DNA of 64,000 nt from Isoetes taiwanensis (GCA_021234155.1 JAJEKV010000001.1:26275189-26339188); one strand, 5' to 3'; numbered from the stretch's first letter, positions 12,482 to 25,220 are shown. Numbers and translations: made by a program. Notes: generated from the sequence alone by a model not told the origin.

Positions 12482-13436
12482 CAAACCCTCATTTTGTTGG
12501 TGGGTTGGTGCTAGTGTATGCTTGAATATTCCTTGTTACCTACTTTAATTTGTATTTGCAGGTAATTGCGGGAGGAGAAGGTTGGCACACTGGTTTAGAT
12601 AACATGTGTTGAAGGAATTGTTGAAGCTACCAACTCTGCCAGAAGTTACCATCCCTGCTACATTTGCTTGTCCTTCATTCAGATAAGGCTTTTTTTAGCT
12701 TTCTTGTTGTAAATGATCCTCTGTAATTCCTCTTCCATTCATATGCCCTATTTTTTGATTCATATTTCGGGCATCTGATAGGAAACACGTGGAATTTTTT
12801 ATGCCAATATGTGTAGGAAATGGAATCCTACATTTCACAACTTTAGACCTCCTGCAGATTTGGGAGGGATTGCCTTGCAGAATGAGATTAATCTGGAAAT
12901 ACGACGCTTTGGATTTTTATATGTGGATTTTAGATCATGTTTTATAATTCTACCCCTGGCTTTGCAAGGATCGCATTGGATGGAAAGAATGATCTGGAAA
13001 TCAGACTTTTTCGTCTTTTAGTTGTAAATAGTAGGGTTTTGAAGGACCATTTGGTAACAAATGATCTGGATCTTTGTAAACATATTACTCTCTGGGATCT
13101 CTGTTTTACTTGAGCGTTTTGTGTTAAACAAGGTGATGTCTTACCCTCATGAAAAATATTGAGGCATTTGTTGAATTCAACTTAGTTGGTTGAGCTTTTG
13201 AGCTACTTGAGTAGCAGATGATATTTTATACGAAACTTATTGTACTTGCATTTTGTACTTGTTGCAATATGAAGTGCTCTCTTGCATGCATGCAGGCTTT
13301 TCAACTCCACAGATGAACATAAGAATAAAAATAAATGTCCTGATAGGAACAAGTCAATCTTTAGTAAGGAGTCCTTCCGCAGGATACAAAAATATGTGTG
13401 TAAAAAAATACTTTATCGATTGTTTTAGAGCAGGAA
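12482..13436. other. AT-rich stretch, nothing recognised
   Basis: No supportable gene. The 70-codon frame at 12809-13021 has no recognised motif. Confidence 0.35.
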
Positions 13437-13797
13437 AAGTTAGATAGGCGCCTCAGAGCCAAATCTGTGCTCTTAGCACTCATTTCTGACCAGTGGTCAA
13501 ATCCCTGGTTGGGGTACTCTTAGTTGCCTCCCCATGCCTTAGTTTTGTTTTGTTTTTGTTTTTTTATTTTTGACATGTTCTGTGACGGGGCTTAGTCCCC
13601 GGTTTCATTTGGGCTTAGGCCCTTTCCCCTCTGCATGTACTAGTCCCATAATCTGATTGAGCTCCCATGGACGTTAAAAATCAAATCTTATCTTATCTTA
13701 TCTTATCTTATCTTATCTTATCTTATCTTATCTTATCTTATCTTATCTTATCTTATCTTATCTTATCTTATCTTATCTTATCTTATCTTATATATCC
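13437..13797 (+). mobile_element. tRNA-headed SINE with LINE-type tail and (CTTAT)n
   Basis: The head has a polymerase III B-box-like GGTCAAATCC (13495-13504). An A-box-like region lies upstream (TAGATAGGCGCCTCAGAG, 13441-13458; weak). Two small hairpins follow (GGGGCTTAGTCCCC near 13588 and GGGCTTAGGCCC near 13612). The 3' end GTCCCATAATCTGATTG, then AGCTCCCATGGACG, is clearly related to the LINE 3' terminus GTCCCATAGRCCGATTGG...GTGGACGATAAAA. It ends in more than 20 TTATC units (about 13685-13790). A tRNA-like head plus a LINE-like tail is the usual SINE architecture in which the SINE borrows the LINE reverse transcriptase. Confidence 0.7.
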
Positions 13798-13982
13798 GCA
13801 GTTACATGGCATATACAAAACCCAATTCGCCTTTGTATCCACAATTACATGTAAAATTCTCCTATCTATAAAACTAAACAAGGAGTAGGACAAAAATCTA
13901 GAAATATAAAATTCCTCATTTTTACTAGTCCCTAAAATGTAAGCCACATATCCATTGTGCAAATCACATATGCCATATATAT

Positions 13983-16900
13983 TCACCGTCCAGATCGTAT
14001 ACTATGTGGTATATGCTCACATATTATGTGTTGAATTCGATTTTTCCATGGACGAAATTTTAATCGTTTCTTGGTGGAAATGTGTGCCTTCAGATACTGG
14101 TGGGGGCCGTGTTCAAGCGACGAATTGACCTGTGTGTGGTAGTGCTCTGTTTTGGGCTTTGCAAGAGTGGGCGCAACCCACAGAGAGGCAGCAAAGCGCG
14201 CATTCAAATGCAGCTCCTGCTCTGCGATATCCGACATATTCACAATGTGTTGATAGTCTATGGACCATCTTGCGAACCATCCCCTACGATGCTCTTGCCA
14301 TACTCTCTTCAGACGTTGCGGCCCTTGTGCCAATAACAGAGCCCGGGGAGGAAGACATTGTGCATCCATTTCGTCAACCTTATGGAAATCGCCAAGGTGC
14401 TGCGCATAGCGAAGAATCTTTGCGGGGCCAAAAGCCAGTCTCATATAGCAAAATTGGATAAGGCACCGTGTCCTTGACGCCTAGGATGTATGTCAGGAAA
14501 GCCTTCTGCACCCTCTCTAGCTTATCCCAAGTACCCTTGCTAATCGGCCCCCCCCGGACCTCTACCCCATACTGGCGATACTAGTTCCACGAGTGCTTTC
14601 GGAACAAGTGCGCTTTCGCGTGCTAATCGCGAGATCGTATTACGTGGCGGCTATTACGCATTGCATATAGGGCTTTCCATCCCGCGCTGACCCTTCTTTC
14701 TACACAGTCATCCCATAGCATGTTAGCAGAGAAATCGATTCCCAGATACTTGAAGGTCCTTACAACTTCCATCCTTTGTCCTCTGTAATAGAAGTCACGG
14801 GATATCATCTTTGCTTGTGACGAGATTGGCAATAGCTTGGTTTTCTGGCGGTTGATCATCATTCTGCTATGTCCGAAATTGACCGAGAGCATCCAAATGT
14901 TCCTGCATACTCCTGGCTGTATGGGATAATAAGCCCAGATCGTCTGCATAGAGCAACTATTTTACTGTATATGCCTCTGGCAACTGCGGGCCACCACCTC
15001 CATGTTCTTGCATCCAGATCTCCAACTTGTCAATATAGAATCCAAAAAGCGTTGGAGATAACGGGCATCCCTGTTTAACACCTATGGTGCTGTTCACCCG
15101 GTGGTCTGACGCAGGCAAAGTGGCATGTATTCCGTCATACCGCCGGTAGATGGCATTCTGCAAATCCTGTGGGACATGTAGCTCCTGCAAGCGTTGCCAC
15201 AACAGGTCCCGTGGGACTGTATCATATGCCGTCTTAAAATCCACGAAACAGCAATATAGGTCACGTCGTGCATTGCGGCTAGCTTCCATAAGGATTACGA
15301 GTAAAAATATGATCACTTTCGTGGGTGGGGTGGGCGGAAACCTGCCAAGCTAACGCACGCACTCCAGTTTCCTCTGCCCATTGCGTTAACTTCTTCTCCA
15401 GCACCCCTGCTAGAAGTTTTGCGAGTAACGGGCTCACTATGATCATACGGTAGTTGGTGGAGTCATCCCTGCTTTCCGTCTTATGAATAGGGGTGACCTT
15501 GCTAACTATCCATTCCTGTGGGAGGCCCTCTCTGATGGCCTGATTGATTATCCCTGTCAAAGGCCCGAGCAAAGCTGGCCCACCCCATTTCAACAGCGGC
15601 CTGAAGTCCCTGCAAGTCCTTTGCTTTACCATTAGCAAGATGCTTAAAGCCTTGGTGGATGTCCGCCTCTGAGAGCTGTAGTGTTTCTCCTAGTTGATCT
15701 GGTATGTCAGCAATTGCTCATGGGGGGTCATACAACTCCTCCAACTGCTGTCTCCACTGGTCTGCGGTAACATTTCCAGGTGGTTGATGCCTCTTATACA
15801 GCACTCTACGCCAAAAGGCTTTTGGCTCAGTCATCAGTAGATCAAACATGCGTTGCTGAGTTTTTGCAATGTAGCGATGCTTTTTGGATTTCAAGAATGC
15901 CTTATAGTCCCTAATGGCCTGTGGCCGGAGATGTGGATCTAAGATGGTGCGTAGCTGACTCTTTAGAGCCTTACATTCCGCGTCAAACCAGGGGTTTTGA
16001 GGGAATTGCACAGTGTCCCTGCGTGGGAGCTTTCTTGCTGCAAAGCATTTACTGGCTGCTGCGAGTAAAGCCTTCACCAACCATTCACACTTATCATGCA
16101 ATGTATAGAGGGCATCAATCCCCTGTAGCTCACGTTCAAGCTCCACCTCATATCCTGCTTGCTTCCTATAGTTCGGGGTGTATCCCAAACCCCAGGGGTG
16201 CCTGTCCTGTGGCCACGCCACTGAGTGCCTCCAATCCAAAGTGACATAAAGTGGATAGTGGTCCGACAAAGTATCTTCATCTCTTGTTCCTGTGCCTGCC
16301 GCGAAATCACGAATGATATCAAGTTCTGGCACTGGAGCTAGGAGATAGTCCACCACACTGGCTCCGCCATCGCCCCCGTCGCTTCTGCAAGTGAAGCCCC
16401 CTGATCGCGGCCACCTGAGCATACCATTGCAGATCACCATGTCAAAGATCTGACATAGCTGGACCAACTCTCTTCCAAAGGCTCCGGAGAGCGTCTTGCA
16501 TGCTGGGATGCCTCCGTTTCTAGCCAAAGTGGGTTGGAGTCAGCATTTCCCTGAAAGGTGACCGGCCCAGCGTCTTGCGTGCGTGCATTGAAATCTCCCA
16601 ATAAAAATACATGACCCTCCTGGCGATACTGCTCTATGTCATCATACAATTCCCTATAGGGCATATGCACATCACGTATATTCACGATGATGCACCACAA
16701 TAGAACTTAGAAGTTTCATGGGGTATATAACATCCTGCGATAAACAGTGGGCGATGGTGAGGCTGTAACACTCGTATCCACAGGAAGCGGTTGAGTCTAT
16801 CAGCCTTGTGGAGCGAGACTGTGGATGCTATAGCATCTTTGAAGTAGCACGCGACCCCTCCATACCCTCGCTTGCCATGGCTCATTGGCGGTGAGAAATG

Positions 16901-17360
16901 ATGGTACCACAGGATGTCCGACAGCGGATGACCACTATATTCCCATGTCTCTTGCAAGAAGATGATGTCCATGCCTGCGATAATTTCAACAATGCCATCG
17001 CCCGGGCTTCGGGGAAATCCCCTACGCCTTCCACGACACAATTGAAGGCACTCTTCCTATGCTTGCGTGGTGACGCCTCCCTATCCCAGATCCCCATGGA
17101 GGCTGCGGGGAGTTGGGCCATTGGCAGTCTTTGGGGCTCTCATGTCCTCTGGCTGTTGTGGGTGGTGCCCGGGTACTTGGTCCTGGCTGCTGTGTGTGAT
17201 CCGTCATTCTGGAAGTGGGGGATCCAGAAGTGCTTGGTCCCCTGGTCGCCGCTTCTGCCACTGTTGGCCGTGGAGGCACAAATACCTTCATCTTGCCATT
17301 CACCAGGCCTGTCGATCCCCCTGAAGAAGGGCTCTGTATTTCGACTTTTGTTTTAAGCAA
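13983..17360 (-). mobile_element. LINE copy (-), endonuclease plus RT, 3' end missing
   Basis: The longest LINE here. A Pro/Ser-rich leader (17360-17060) precedes an endonuclease/exonuclease/phosphatase domain: FPEARAMALLKLSQ (about 17000), IIFLQETWEY (about 16950), GYGGVACYFKDA (about 16860), VFLLGDFNART (about 16600) and SDHYPLYVTLDW (about 16250). The RT domain follows: PQEWIVSKVTPIHK (about 15520), DLYCCFVDFKTAYDTV (about 15260), GVKQGCPLSPTLFGFYID (about 15080) and FKYLGIDFS (about 14740). The C-terminal region runs to about 13990. The Cys/His end and 3' UTR are absent. Frameshifts and stops are scattered through it. Domain content indicates a plant endonuclease-encoding LINE, same family as the 19.3-kb copy or close to it. 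Confidence 0.9.
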
Positions 17361-19261
17361 ACCCTAATTGTATCAAGCATTCAGCTATGGCATCTTGATA
17401 TGCTTTGATATGCTGGGGAGGCTGGCATTTGGATGTGATGGAGAGGCTGTAACTAGCTGGCAAAACTGCTTGATCCAGACCTAAAGTGGTAGTTTCAATG
17501 ACAAGCAAAAAATGGAGCATTTATGGCATGTGTTGCACATGATTCGTAGTTGCAATAACAATAATATAGTCAAGTTCTCAGGCTTGTTCTTAGAGACAAG
17601 TGTCATTGTTTTAACAAGTCTGATTACTGCAAAGCTGCCAGAAGTACGTGTCATGATCCATTTCGAATATCTGCATGTAGCTACGATGTTCTAGATTCAG
17701 GCAAGCATCTTTAGATTTGCTCTGAAAAAACTTGTTATTTGCTTTAGGCTATGTTTCGATCACAGATTTTAGTGATGCCTAAATAGTTACACAAGCTATT
17801 GTAGTGAGTATCAATGGAGCAAACAACAAATAACAAATTTGATGGCGGAAGCAACTTACTCATGTTTTATGGCTTCTTTTGTCATTTTAACAGATGGATC
17901 TATATACATATGCTCTAATATTTCTGTGCAGATGCCTATGGATCATGAACAATTATCCAATGAAAATATGCCAAAGTTGTTGCTTAGTGGTAGTGATAGA
18001 CGTTAGTTTGCATTGGTCTAGGGGTTGTTTGCTAGTTTGCATAGGTCTAATGCCTGCTTATAGCTAATGAAGGTATGGCTTTGGTATGTAGGTTGTGGGC
18101 TACTAATACATAGATTTAGATGCATAAGGTTTAAGGTCCTGCCTTGATGTGTGTTCTTCTTGGAGTTAGAACTTGGTATAAATGCATAAAAGCAGTTTGT
18201 AGTTGGTTCAATATAGGGGCCTGCAGTATATCTTGCTTGTAGGTTGCTGGCTGCAGGTTTTATATTAGAGCATAGCTTAGTGTATGTTAAACTAAATGTA
18301 AATTTATGATGTTTCCTAAATGTAAAATTATGTTGTTTGATCTTCCATTTGTTACTTCACCGACAGATTCTGTTTTAAGGAAGATTTTTTTGAATGTGAA
18401 TGTTCATTCAATCAACTATAAGTAAAAATATATGTTGTGATCCAGGAACTGAACATTCAATTTGATTTGCAGCATTTAGCAGGAGATTATATGAATTAAA
18501 CTGATTTTTCAGGCTTGTAGATTATGAAATGGCAAATGACATGATTGATATAATTTGATTAATACTGATTTTCTTTTTATGCAGGTTTTATACGGTAGTT
18601 TTGACAATGCTGGAAAGGACATATCTGGGATTCTAGATTGGTCTTTTAGACTGTGCCTTTATTTTTTGTTCTTATGCAGACTGTCATTTTCTAGCTATGT
18701 AGTTGATGCTTATTTGGAGAGTCTATTCATATTGCTTTGCTCTAGATTTGGTTATGGCCTTTTCCAGAACCTTCTAAACTTCAGATTGTACAGAATCACA
18801 TTGTCTTCTATGTCTGCGGAAATCAAGTATTACCATGACATCTTAAGTCATACTCAATCTTGGTTAAAGCTTTAATGCTCATTTACATGGCTGTCTATAA
18901 TGGTAGCGCAACATTATGAAATACATCTTAGGCTTATGTATAGAATTTTACAATTTTCACTTTTTGTGTATCTCTATTTGTCCCATATGCCTTAATCAAC
19001 TCTCTCCATTGACTTCAAGGTTTTCCATCATTTCTTGTAGGTTATGATCGCCAGTTATTCCTTATAGCTAGCTGATAGAGGAATAAGAACATGAAGACGA
19101 TTACCTAGATTTGCAGCCACTTGAGCCACTTGAGAAAGAGCAACAGCTCTGTAATTTTATTTTGTTGAGAATGATTAGAACTTTCATTTCTAATCCTTTT
19201 TGCTAGTTGACAAAAAAAAAATGTAAGCTGATTTGTATTACAAAAAAACAAGTACATAAAG
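17361..19261. other. AT-rich stretch, nothing recognised
   Basis: No coding motif recognised on either strand. The 106-codon frame at 18555-18875 is hydrophobic and AT-driven and is not supported. Confidence 0.35.
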
Positions 19262-20798
19262 GTTGGTTTTCTTTAGGCAAGGTTGTCCTCTCTCACCCAC
19301 ACTCTTTGGACTTTACATTGACCAGTTGGAGGCCTGGCTAGCTGCCAATTGGGGGGACGGTATACAGCTCTTGCACCAGGTCATCCGGCAGCTCATCTAT
19401 GCGGATGATGTGGACCTCTTGGCCCATACACCAGAGGGAATGCAGGCACACCTAGATGCCCTGGACACATTCTGCCAGGCGACGGACATGCGGGTCAACT
19501 TGGCCAAGACTAAGGTGGTCCTCATATCCTCCTCACGTCATCCGGCACCTCCGGCACTCACTTATCAGGTGCAGATGGTAGAGGTCACACCCAGCTACAA
19601 GTACCTGGGGGTGGAATTCCCGTCCTCAATGTATTGGGATGCATCCATGCGCCTTCGGGTGACCGCAGGTTGGAAGGTGCTATACGCAATGCAAAACAAT
19701 AGTCACGGGGCAGAGCTGTATGACTGGGGCCACCAGTCACATTTGTTCTGGGCACTGGTCGAGCCAGTTCTTTTGTATGGGGTGGGGTCGAGGTGTGGGG
19801 CCCAGTGGTGTCTTTGGCGACTTGGAACGACTTAGAGCAGGTCCAGAAGGCATTTTTGACGCGGGCACTTGGCATGAAGCCCTCAGTTCAATATCAGATC
19901 TTGTTGCAGGAGACAGGATTCATGCCCCTGCAGCATGCGGCCCTCGATAGGCACATTGTCTATTTCCAGAAGGTGGCCAACATGGGCGACACTCGGCTCC
20001 CACACTTGGCTTACGCTGTGGCGATGAGCCCGCAACGACTCGGGGCTTGTTGGAAGGACAAGAGAGCCCAGTGGCTGGCGCGTTGGAATGTAGACGCACA
20101 TAGGTACGTCCAGATGCACACAGATGCCGGCCGGGATAGGCTGAGGGAGTACTTGGACTCTTGTTTCCTGGGGAGGCTCTGGGACCACCATGCTCTGGAA
20201 CAGGTAAAGGTGGCACACTACAAACAGCACATAAACCCCATCCTGGTTCGAGGCCCCTAGCTCTACCTGCGTTCTCAGTTGCCCATGAAGAAGCGCAGGA
20301 TTATCGCGTCCATTCGAACAGGGGCCCACCATCTTCGGCTTGAGACGGGTCGGTGGGTTGGAGAGCCGCGCTAGGACAGGCTTTGTCAGTGTTGCTCGCT
20401 GGGGGTTGTTGAGGATGAAAACCATGCCTTCCAGAGCTGTCCAGCCTATAGTCAGATTCGGGCTCGCTACATTCTCTTGGTGCGGCCGGTGCGCCCCTAC
20501 CGCCGAAGCTACTCGATGCAGCCGTCGATTCGATCCCTTGGCTCCTACCTCCAGGAGGTTTTGGATCTGTGGACTCACCTCTGCCCCCGGGCGCCTATCT
20601 GTGGTTCCGGGAATTCATGTGTATATATGTATGGTTATGCGGTACCCGGCCGGGTTTGTTCTTTTCTGACGGTTTTTTCCCTCACGGGGGAGGGGTTTAA
20701 TCCGGGTAGCAACGGGCTTGCTGCAACCGTGTAATTTGGGTTCCATAGGCCGATTGGCCTCCGTGGACGATAAAAGAACCTTCCTTCCTTCCTTCCTT
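19262..20798 (+). mobile_element. LINE copy (+), RT C-terminal half to complete 3' end
   Basis: 5'-truncated inside RT at QGCPLSPTLFGLYIDQLE. The catalytic LIYADDVDLLAHT is intact (about 19395-19435), followed by MRVNLAKTKV and SYKYLGVEFPS. After a frameshift near 19790 the thumb/connection region continues (19793-20260: FLTRALGMKPSVQ, HIVYFQKVANMGD, EQVKVAHYKQHIN). The Cys/His end WVGEPR with EDENHAF follows in another frame (about 20345-20440). The 3' UTR has a GGGTTTAATCCGGG-type block, the terminal hairpin AGGCC-GATT-GGCCT (about 20748) and a (TTCC)n tail (20779-20798). This is the best preserved RT palm in the window. Confidence 0.92.
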
Positions 20799-21057
20799 GA
20801 AAACATATTACCAATATGTGAACTTCCATACTAAATAATCCATTTTCTCAAATCACAAACTCTGAAACTCTTGAGATCATCTAGAAATCCATCATAATAC
20901 ATCCGCTACCACTACACACTTCCATTCAGAGCCTCTGCAGTAAGGATTTGGAGAGAACTTCACGTTTATTAAATGCAAAGTCTTCATCGAACCATTCACT
21001 TAAAACTATTTCATAAAAAAGATCAAAATCGGTAGCCAAACCTAAACAAGAAAAAAC
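20799..21057. other. Non-coding gap
   Basis: AT-rich spacer with nothing recognised between the LINE tail and the Ulp1 relic. Confidence 0.4.
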
Positions 21058-21702
21058 TTAAAGGACATGAACACTAACAAAGGTTTCTTTTTTTTGTCCA
21101 CAAAATAAGAAACAAAAAATTCCATGCGCTATAATGTACAGAGAACAACTGCAACCATCTTTTTGTTTTGAAATCTTTGCCCACTGAATTTTAAATTTAT
21201 CTTTGTCCCTCTTCAAACCTGCTGAGCTATTTAATTCTGTTGCAATCCATGTCAGCAAATGAGAGTATATACTAATACGTAAAGATGATATTAGCTTTCT
21301 TGGAAAGAAATTATCTAAAAAAGATGTTGCTTACTGTCTAATGACAATAACATCAGGTTTGATGTCCTCAAGAGAATTCAATAAAATTACTTTTGGAGTC
21401 GTAAAAATTGGTACCTTTGAAACATTAGTGCAAACTTCACCAAAAATTAACAATGACTAGTGATTTGCATCTATTATTGGGAGCAAAACAAATTGATATT
21501 TTATCATATTCAATCTCTTGACTGCTTTAGTCAAAATATCTTGCAAAGAAGACTTTGAGTCTTTTGGGTCATGCATTTTTAATTCCATGTACGATGTGGG
21601 GGGACAGAAGAAGAATTTATCCTTCAAATCTTCGGGTATCTTCTGTCGTACATACTTGCAGGACAAAACAAGAATCATGAGCAAGAATTTCAAAAAAGTC
21701 AT
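21058..21702 (-). pseudogene. Ulp1/SENP-type (C48) cysteine protease domain, inactivated
   Basis: Minus-strand segments carry the four C48 landmarks in order. FVLLPIIDANH is followed by a TAG where the family has Trp after the catalytic His (about 21455). ILLNSLEDIKP follows (about 21385), with Asn at the catalytic Asp position. The Gln and Cys box reads SKQKDGCSCSLYIIAH (about 21165-21120), with Ser in place of the usual Gly after Cys. These proteases cleave SUMO-like tags, and plants carry many TE-associated copies. The stop at HW and the D-to-N change argue it is dead. Probable upstream exons lie at 23530-23975 and possibly 21962-22360. Confidence 0.72.
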
Positions 21703-21961
21703 CTAGACCCAATTAAATCACACACCTGGAAAACATTTCTAGATGCCGAGAATTCAACATGGAGGCCTTAGCAGCTAGCTTCTGTACATCATTATAGCTA
21801 ACTACAATTGATGGCTTTGAATGAGTGTCTCAAAAAGCATGAAATGGGACAAGGCTTAAAAGCTTCTGATATATATCCTAGCAAGAGAGCACAAAAAAAT
21901 TGAGATGCACAAATGTAATGCTAAATAACATTCATCTCCACTTACTTAGACTGATCAAGTG

Positions 21962-22360
21962 CTAGTGTTGATTGATCCCATCATGAGTAGTGCTAGGGAT
22001 TTCTTCCTGACTACAATTAGCAGCATTGGCAATTAACTCATCAAGATGAGCATCTATTACTGAAACTTCTTTGCTAGATTCCCCTCCATCTGTAGTTTCT
22101 TGACCTTCGCTGTGAAAATAGATCAAATGCCTAACTAGAAAATCAACAAAAATAATATGAAATAGATTACTTACTTTCATTATCTCTTCTAGCTTGAGCA
22201 ATCCATCTTTCTGCATTTGATTAGAAGCTAACTCATTCTGAATAGTTGTAGCTCTCTTGCTAGCAGTTGGTATATCAATAGGAATAACCTCCACCCTTAC
22301 TAGAAAAAGATGTATCAGTCTTAGCTTTTTGGACATTAAGACTATATAGATCATCATCAC
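21962..22360 (-). other. Open frame, possible upstream exon of the Ulp1 relic
   Basis: A 132-codon frame whose second half is acidic (SEGQETTDGGESSKEVSVID) and looks more protein-like than its surroundings. No domain is recognised. It is on the same strand as, and upstream of, the Ulp1 relic. Its hydrophobic middle may be an unspliced intron. Confidence 0.25.
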
Positions 22361-23529
22361 TTACTGTCATATCGGTTGTTTCTGCAGTAACGAAACATGG
22401 TTCAATTATACGTACCTGACAAACCGTGAATGATTACAACATGTAGGTTTGATGTCTTCGTGTGTGGCATTTATAAATTTGCATTATATATAACATGATG
22501 CATGGCTTGCATCATATACTTTGAAGCAACTTTATTCATAAACAGCATTTACATCACATGCATGCTTGTTCAACCGAAAAATGAAAATAGTATGAGATGC
22601 ATAATAATATGCAACATCATGACAAAAAAGCATTACAACATGCACTAGCAGCACGAGTAAACTAATGCAAAAAACATTACATGGAAGTAGTAATGCAACA
22701 TCTGCAAATGAAGCTTAAAACTGCAACCTCACGACATGAATGTAACTAAACATTACAAAATGAGCATGCATCACCAAACCATTAATACAGCTAACGCATG
22801 CGTGTTCATACTATATGCGAGATATATCATGCAATCGAAACAAATACCACGCATGCATATAAAAAAACGTTACCTTGGAGTCCTAGCGCACTTCCTTATT
22901 CTGGGGGGCATCTGCAACCACATATGCACTCTGATTTATTTCGCAAAATATAGGAGAGATAAAGAAGACAGTATTTATGAAGACATGGAGCTAGACGCAC
23001 CATGCTTAATCCAATAACAAAATGATGTCCATAAAACAAGCAAATGTCTATTGATGCTACTGTGGCAGCGTATTATGCTTCTGAACATGTTTAGTAGAAG
23101 GGCTTGAAACAATATATAACGATGAATAAGATTCCATAAATTGGAACAATTCATCCACTTTTTTTTATCTTGTCGTCACTATTTGCCAGCACAGCCTGCA
23201 ACTCATGGACTTTTGATGAAATCTTTTCAACCTATCCTTTGGCTAGAGCTAATTTAACTTCCATATTATGAGTAGTCTTTGTTGTAGATTTCTTACAGCA
23301 ATATAAGATATAAATTTGTCCTCCCAAATTTTCAAATTATTTGAAGAGCCCTTTCCTAAAGCTTGCTAAACCCTTAACTTAGAAATTTCAGAGAACGAAC
23401 TTCCAATTTTTTCTACAAACATTGCACATCTCATGACTTCTTTCTCGGCTGTAAGTCTTTTTACTCATGTTCTAAAAGCATTTCCTGCACTTTACTTTTT
23501 TTTGCTTGATATACAATAATCTGCATCTC
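22361..23529. other. AT-rich stretch, nothing recognised
   Basis: ATGC- and CATGCATG-rich low-complexity DNA with no supported gene. It could be intronic to the Ulp1-type relic. Confidence 0.3.
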
Positions 23530-23975
23530 TCATCCTTTGCAGTTGGTCCTTTTTATACGGCAAGTTGCATTTATCATACATTGAAAGTTGGAAGATCTTG
23601 TGGTTACTAAATCCTTATTAGTCTTTGAATCCTTCTTCGAAAACTCGTTAGCAACGTTTCTGAAGTCCATCCAGTCCACCTTCTTCCTAGCCTTGTGAAA
23701 AGCAAAAACCTTAGCAAAGTAATTTGGAATGATGTGATTGTTCACTGTTGTCTTATCAAAAACTGTCATATGCAAAAACTTTGACTTAAATTTTGGCTGA
23801 ACAAGATACTCCAGATAGCCCCTTCTTGGCCACCCTATTTTCCCCCAAACTGCTTCTGCAATCTTATTCAAATCTTTGAAGAACAGTTCGACCTGTTTTT
23901 CCCTCACATGATTTGCCCTGATCTCGTCAGGTTTATGATAAACCTTTATGTACTTGGATTTTGTAGCAGATGGAG
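23530..23975 (-). CDS. Exon-like frame of unknown protein, upstream of the Ulp1 relic
   Basis: The open minus-strand frame runs from about 23975 (SKYIKVYHKPDEIR) through VELFFKDLNKIAEAVWGKIG, GYLEYLVQPKF and NNHIIPNYFAKVF to the stop at 23530. Composition is balanced and protein-like, unlike neighbouring AT-driven frames. I do not recognise the family. Position and strand suggest it belongs with the Ulp1-type domain 2 kb downstream, as N-terminal regions of TE-borne Ulp1 genes often do; this is inference. No start codon was fixed. Confidence 0.45.
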
Positions 23976-24030
23976 ATGTTAATCACCTTTTCATTTTTGA
24001 AGATGGTGGGATGACAATCTCTTTTTTGCA

Positions 24031-24285
24031 ATGGCAGATGGTGGGGACGAAAAATTCTTTCCACTCAGTCTTGGAGATTTTCTAAAAGCAAGTGAAACTG
24101 GAAACTTTCGATTTCCCCATATTCTTGATCATGACTTAACAAAACCACCTAAAACTCGAAGAAGAGGAACTCGAAGTAAGAAACAAAAGAATTTCTCCCA
24201 ACAAATCAAGAAAGAAAATCCCCCTCCCCCCTTCCCCTTCCCAATCTTACGTAATTTTCGGTTGTATAATTATGGCAAGAAATAA
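24031..24285 (+). CDS. Small basic ORF, unknown
   Basis: An 84-codon frame with a protein-like first half (SLGDFLKASETGNFRFPHIL) followed by a Lys/Arg-rich stretch (TRRRGTRSKKQK) and a proline run. No family recognised. It could be a short gene, a first exon, or chance. It is divergently placed to the exon at 23530-23975. Confidence 0.25.
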   Translation: MADGGDEKFFPLSLGDFLKASETGNFRFPHILDHDLTKPPKTRRRGTRSKKQKNFSQQIKKENPPPPFPFPILRNFRLYNYGKK

Positions 24286-24785
24286 ATACAGAATTTGAAT
24301 TCTAAACTACATATTGTACATTTTAATGAAGGCCCAATAAAAGAGCACCCTTTCATGCTTCTATTCTACGCCAGTAACCAACTTCTTTACCACCTCTTTG
24401 TTATCAAATAAAATGAGGAAAAAGCTGCCACCTATAGCATTTAGAAATTAAAATTGTGGGATTCTTAATTTCTCTATAACACTTTGAAAGCGACAAGTGG
24501 AGCCTCTTAATATTCAAACACCCTCCTGTGAAAAAAACCAACTACTGATTTGTGACAAGGTTATGAACATTTCTCATATGCTTATTATGATTCTTTACTG
24601 CTTTCTTCAATCTCTTCAATTATACAATAGCACCAGAAGACTGAATCATCTTATCAAGGTCTCATGAAAAATTCTCGAAGCACAAAGTACTGAGAGCTTC
24701 ATCCACTTCTATCCTATGACTTTTGTTTCATATTTTTTTATATCTATCTAATCTAGCTATGTTCTTATGTTTGTCGCGCTTATCC
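24286..24785. other. AT-rich gap
   Basis: Nothing recognised. Confidence 0.35.
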
Positions 24786-25190
24786 GACCATTGATCCGAG
24801 ATCTGATGGCTCACATGGCTTTGGGACGTGTCCTACGGCCCAGATGGCTTGGGAGTTTATATATAGATCCGTATAGACGATCCTACGGTCCAGGTTGATC
24901 TGATCCTGATCGTCGGTCCGAGATCCTACGGCTCACGTTGCTTGGGGACATATCCTACGGTGCACATGGCTTTGGGAATTATATGTAATCGATCTAACGG
25001 CCCAGGTTGCTCTTGATCCTGATCGTCGATCCGAGATCCTACGGCTCAGGTGGCTTGGCACATATCTTACGGTCCACATGGCTTTGGGAATTACATGTAA
25101 TAGATCCTACGGCTCATGTTGCTTTCATATGGTGAGATCTCGATCGTTGATCGAGTCTAAGATCCTAAGGCTCATGTTGAATGCTCGTCC
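24786..25190. repeat. Minisatellite, unit about 113-118 bp
   Basis: About three and a half diverged units built around GATCCGAGATCCTACGGCTC and CACATGGCTTTGGGAATTA. The phrase CGTCGRTCCGAGATCCTACG recurs at 24911 and 25024 (period 113). A shorter internal motif, ATCCTACGGYYCA, repeats several times within each unit. Sequence is richer in GC than its flanks. Confidence 0.85.
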
Positions 25191-25220
25191 CTTAAGGGAA
25201 GGCTTTTAAAATTTTTATGT

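Noticed and set aside
13667-13888. Frame with repeated ILSYL units
   Set aside because: Translation of the (TTATC)n tail of the SINE.
17361-19261. Possible host gene (106-codon frame at 18555)
   Set aside because: AT-driven hydrophobic composition, no motif, no supporting splice-linked exon.
24786-25190. CRISPR-like array
   Set aside because: Units are diverged, contiguous and lack spacer structure; the genome is eukaryotic.
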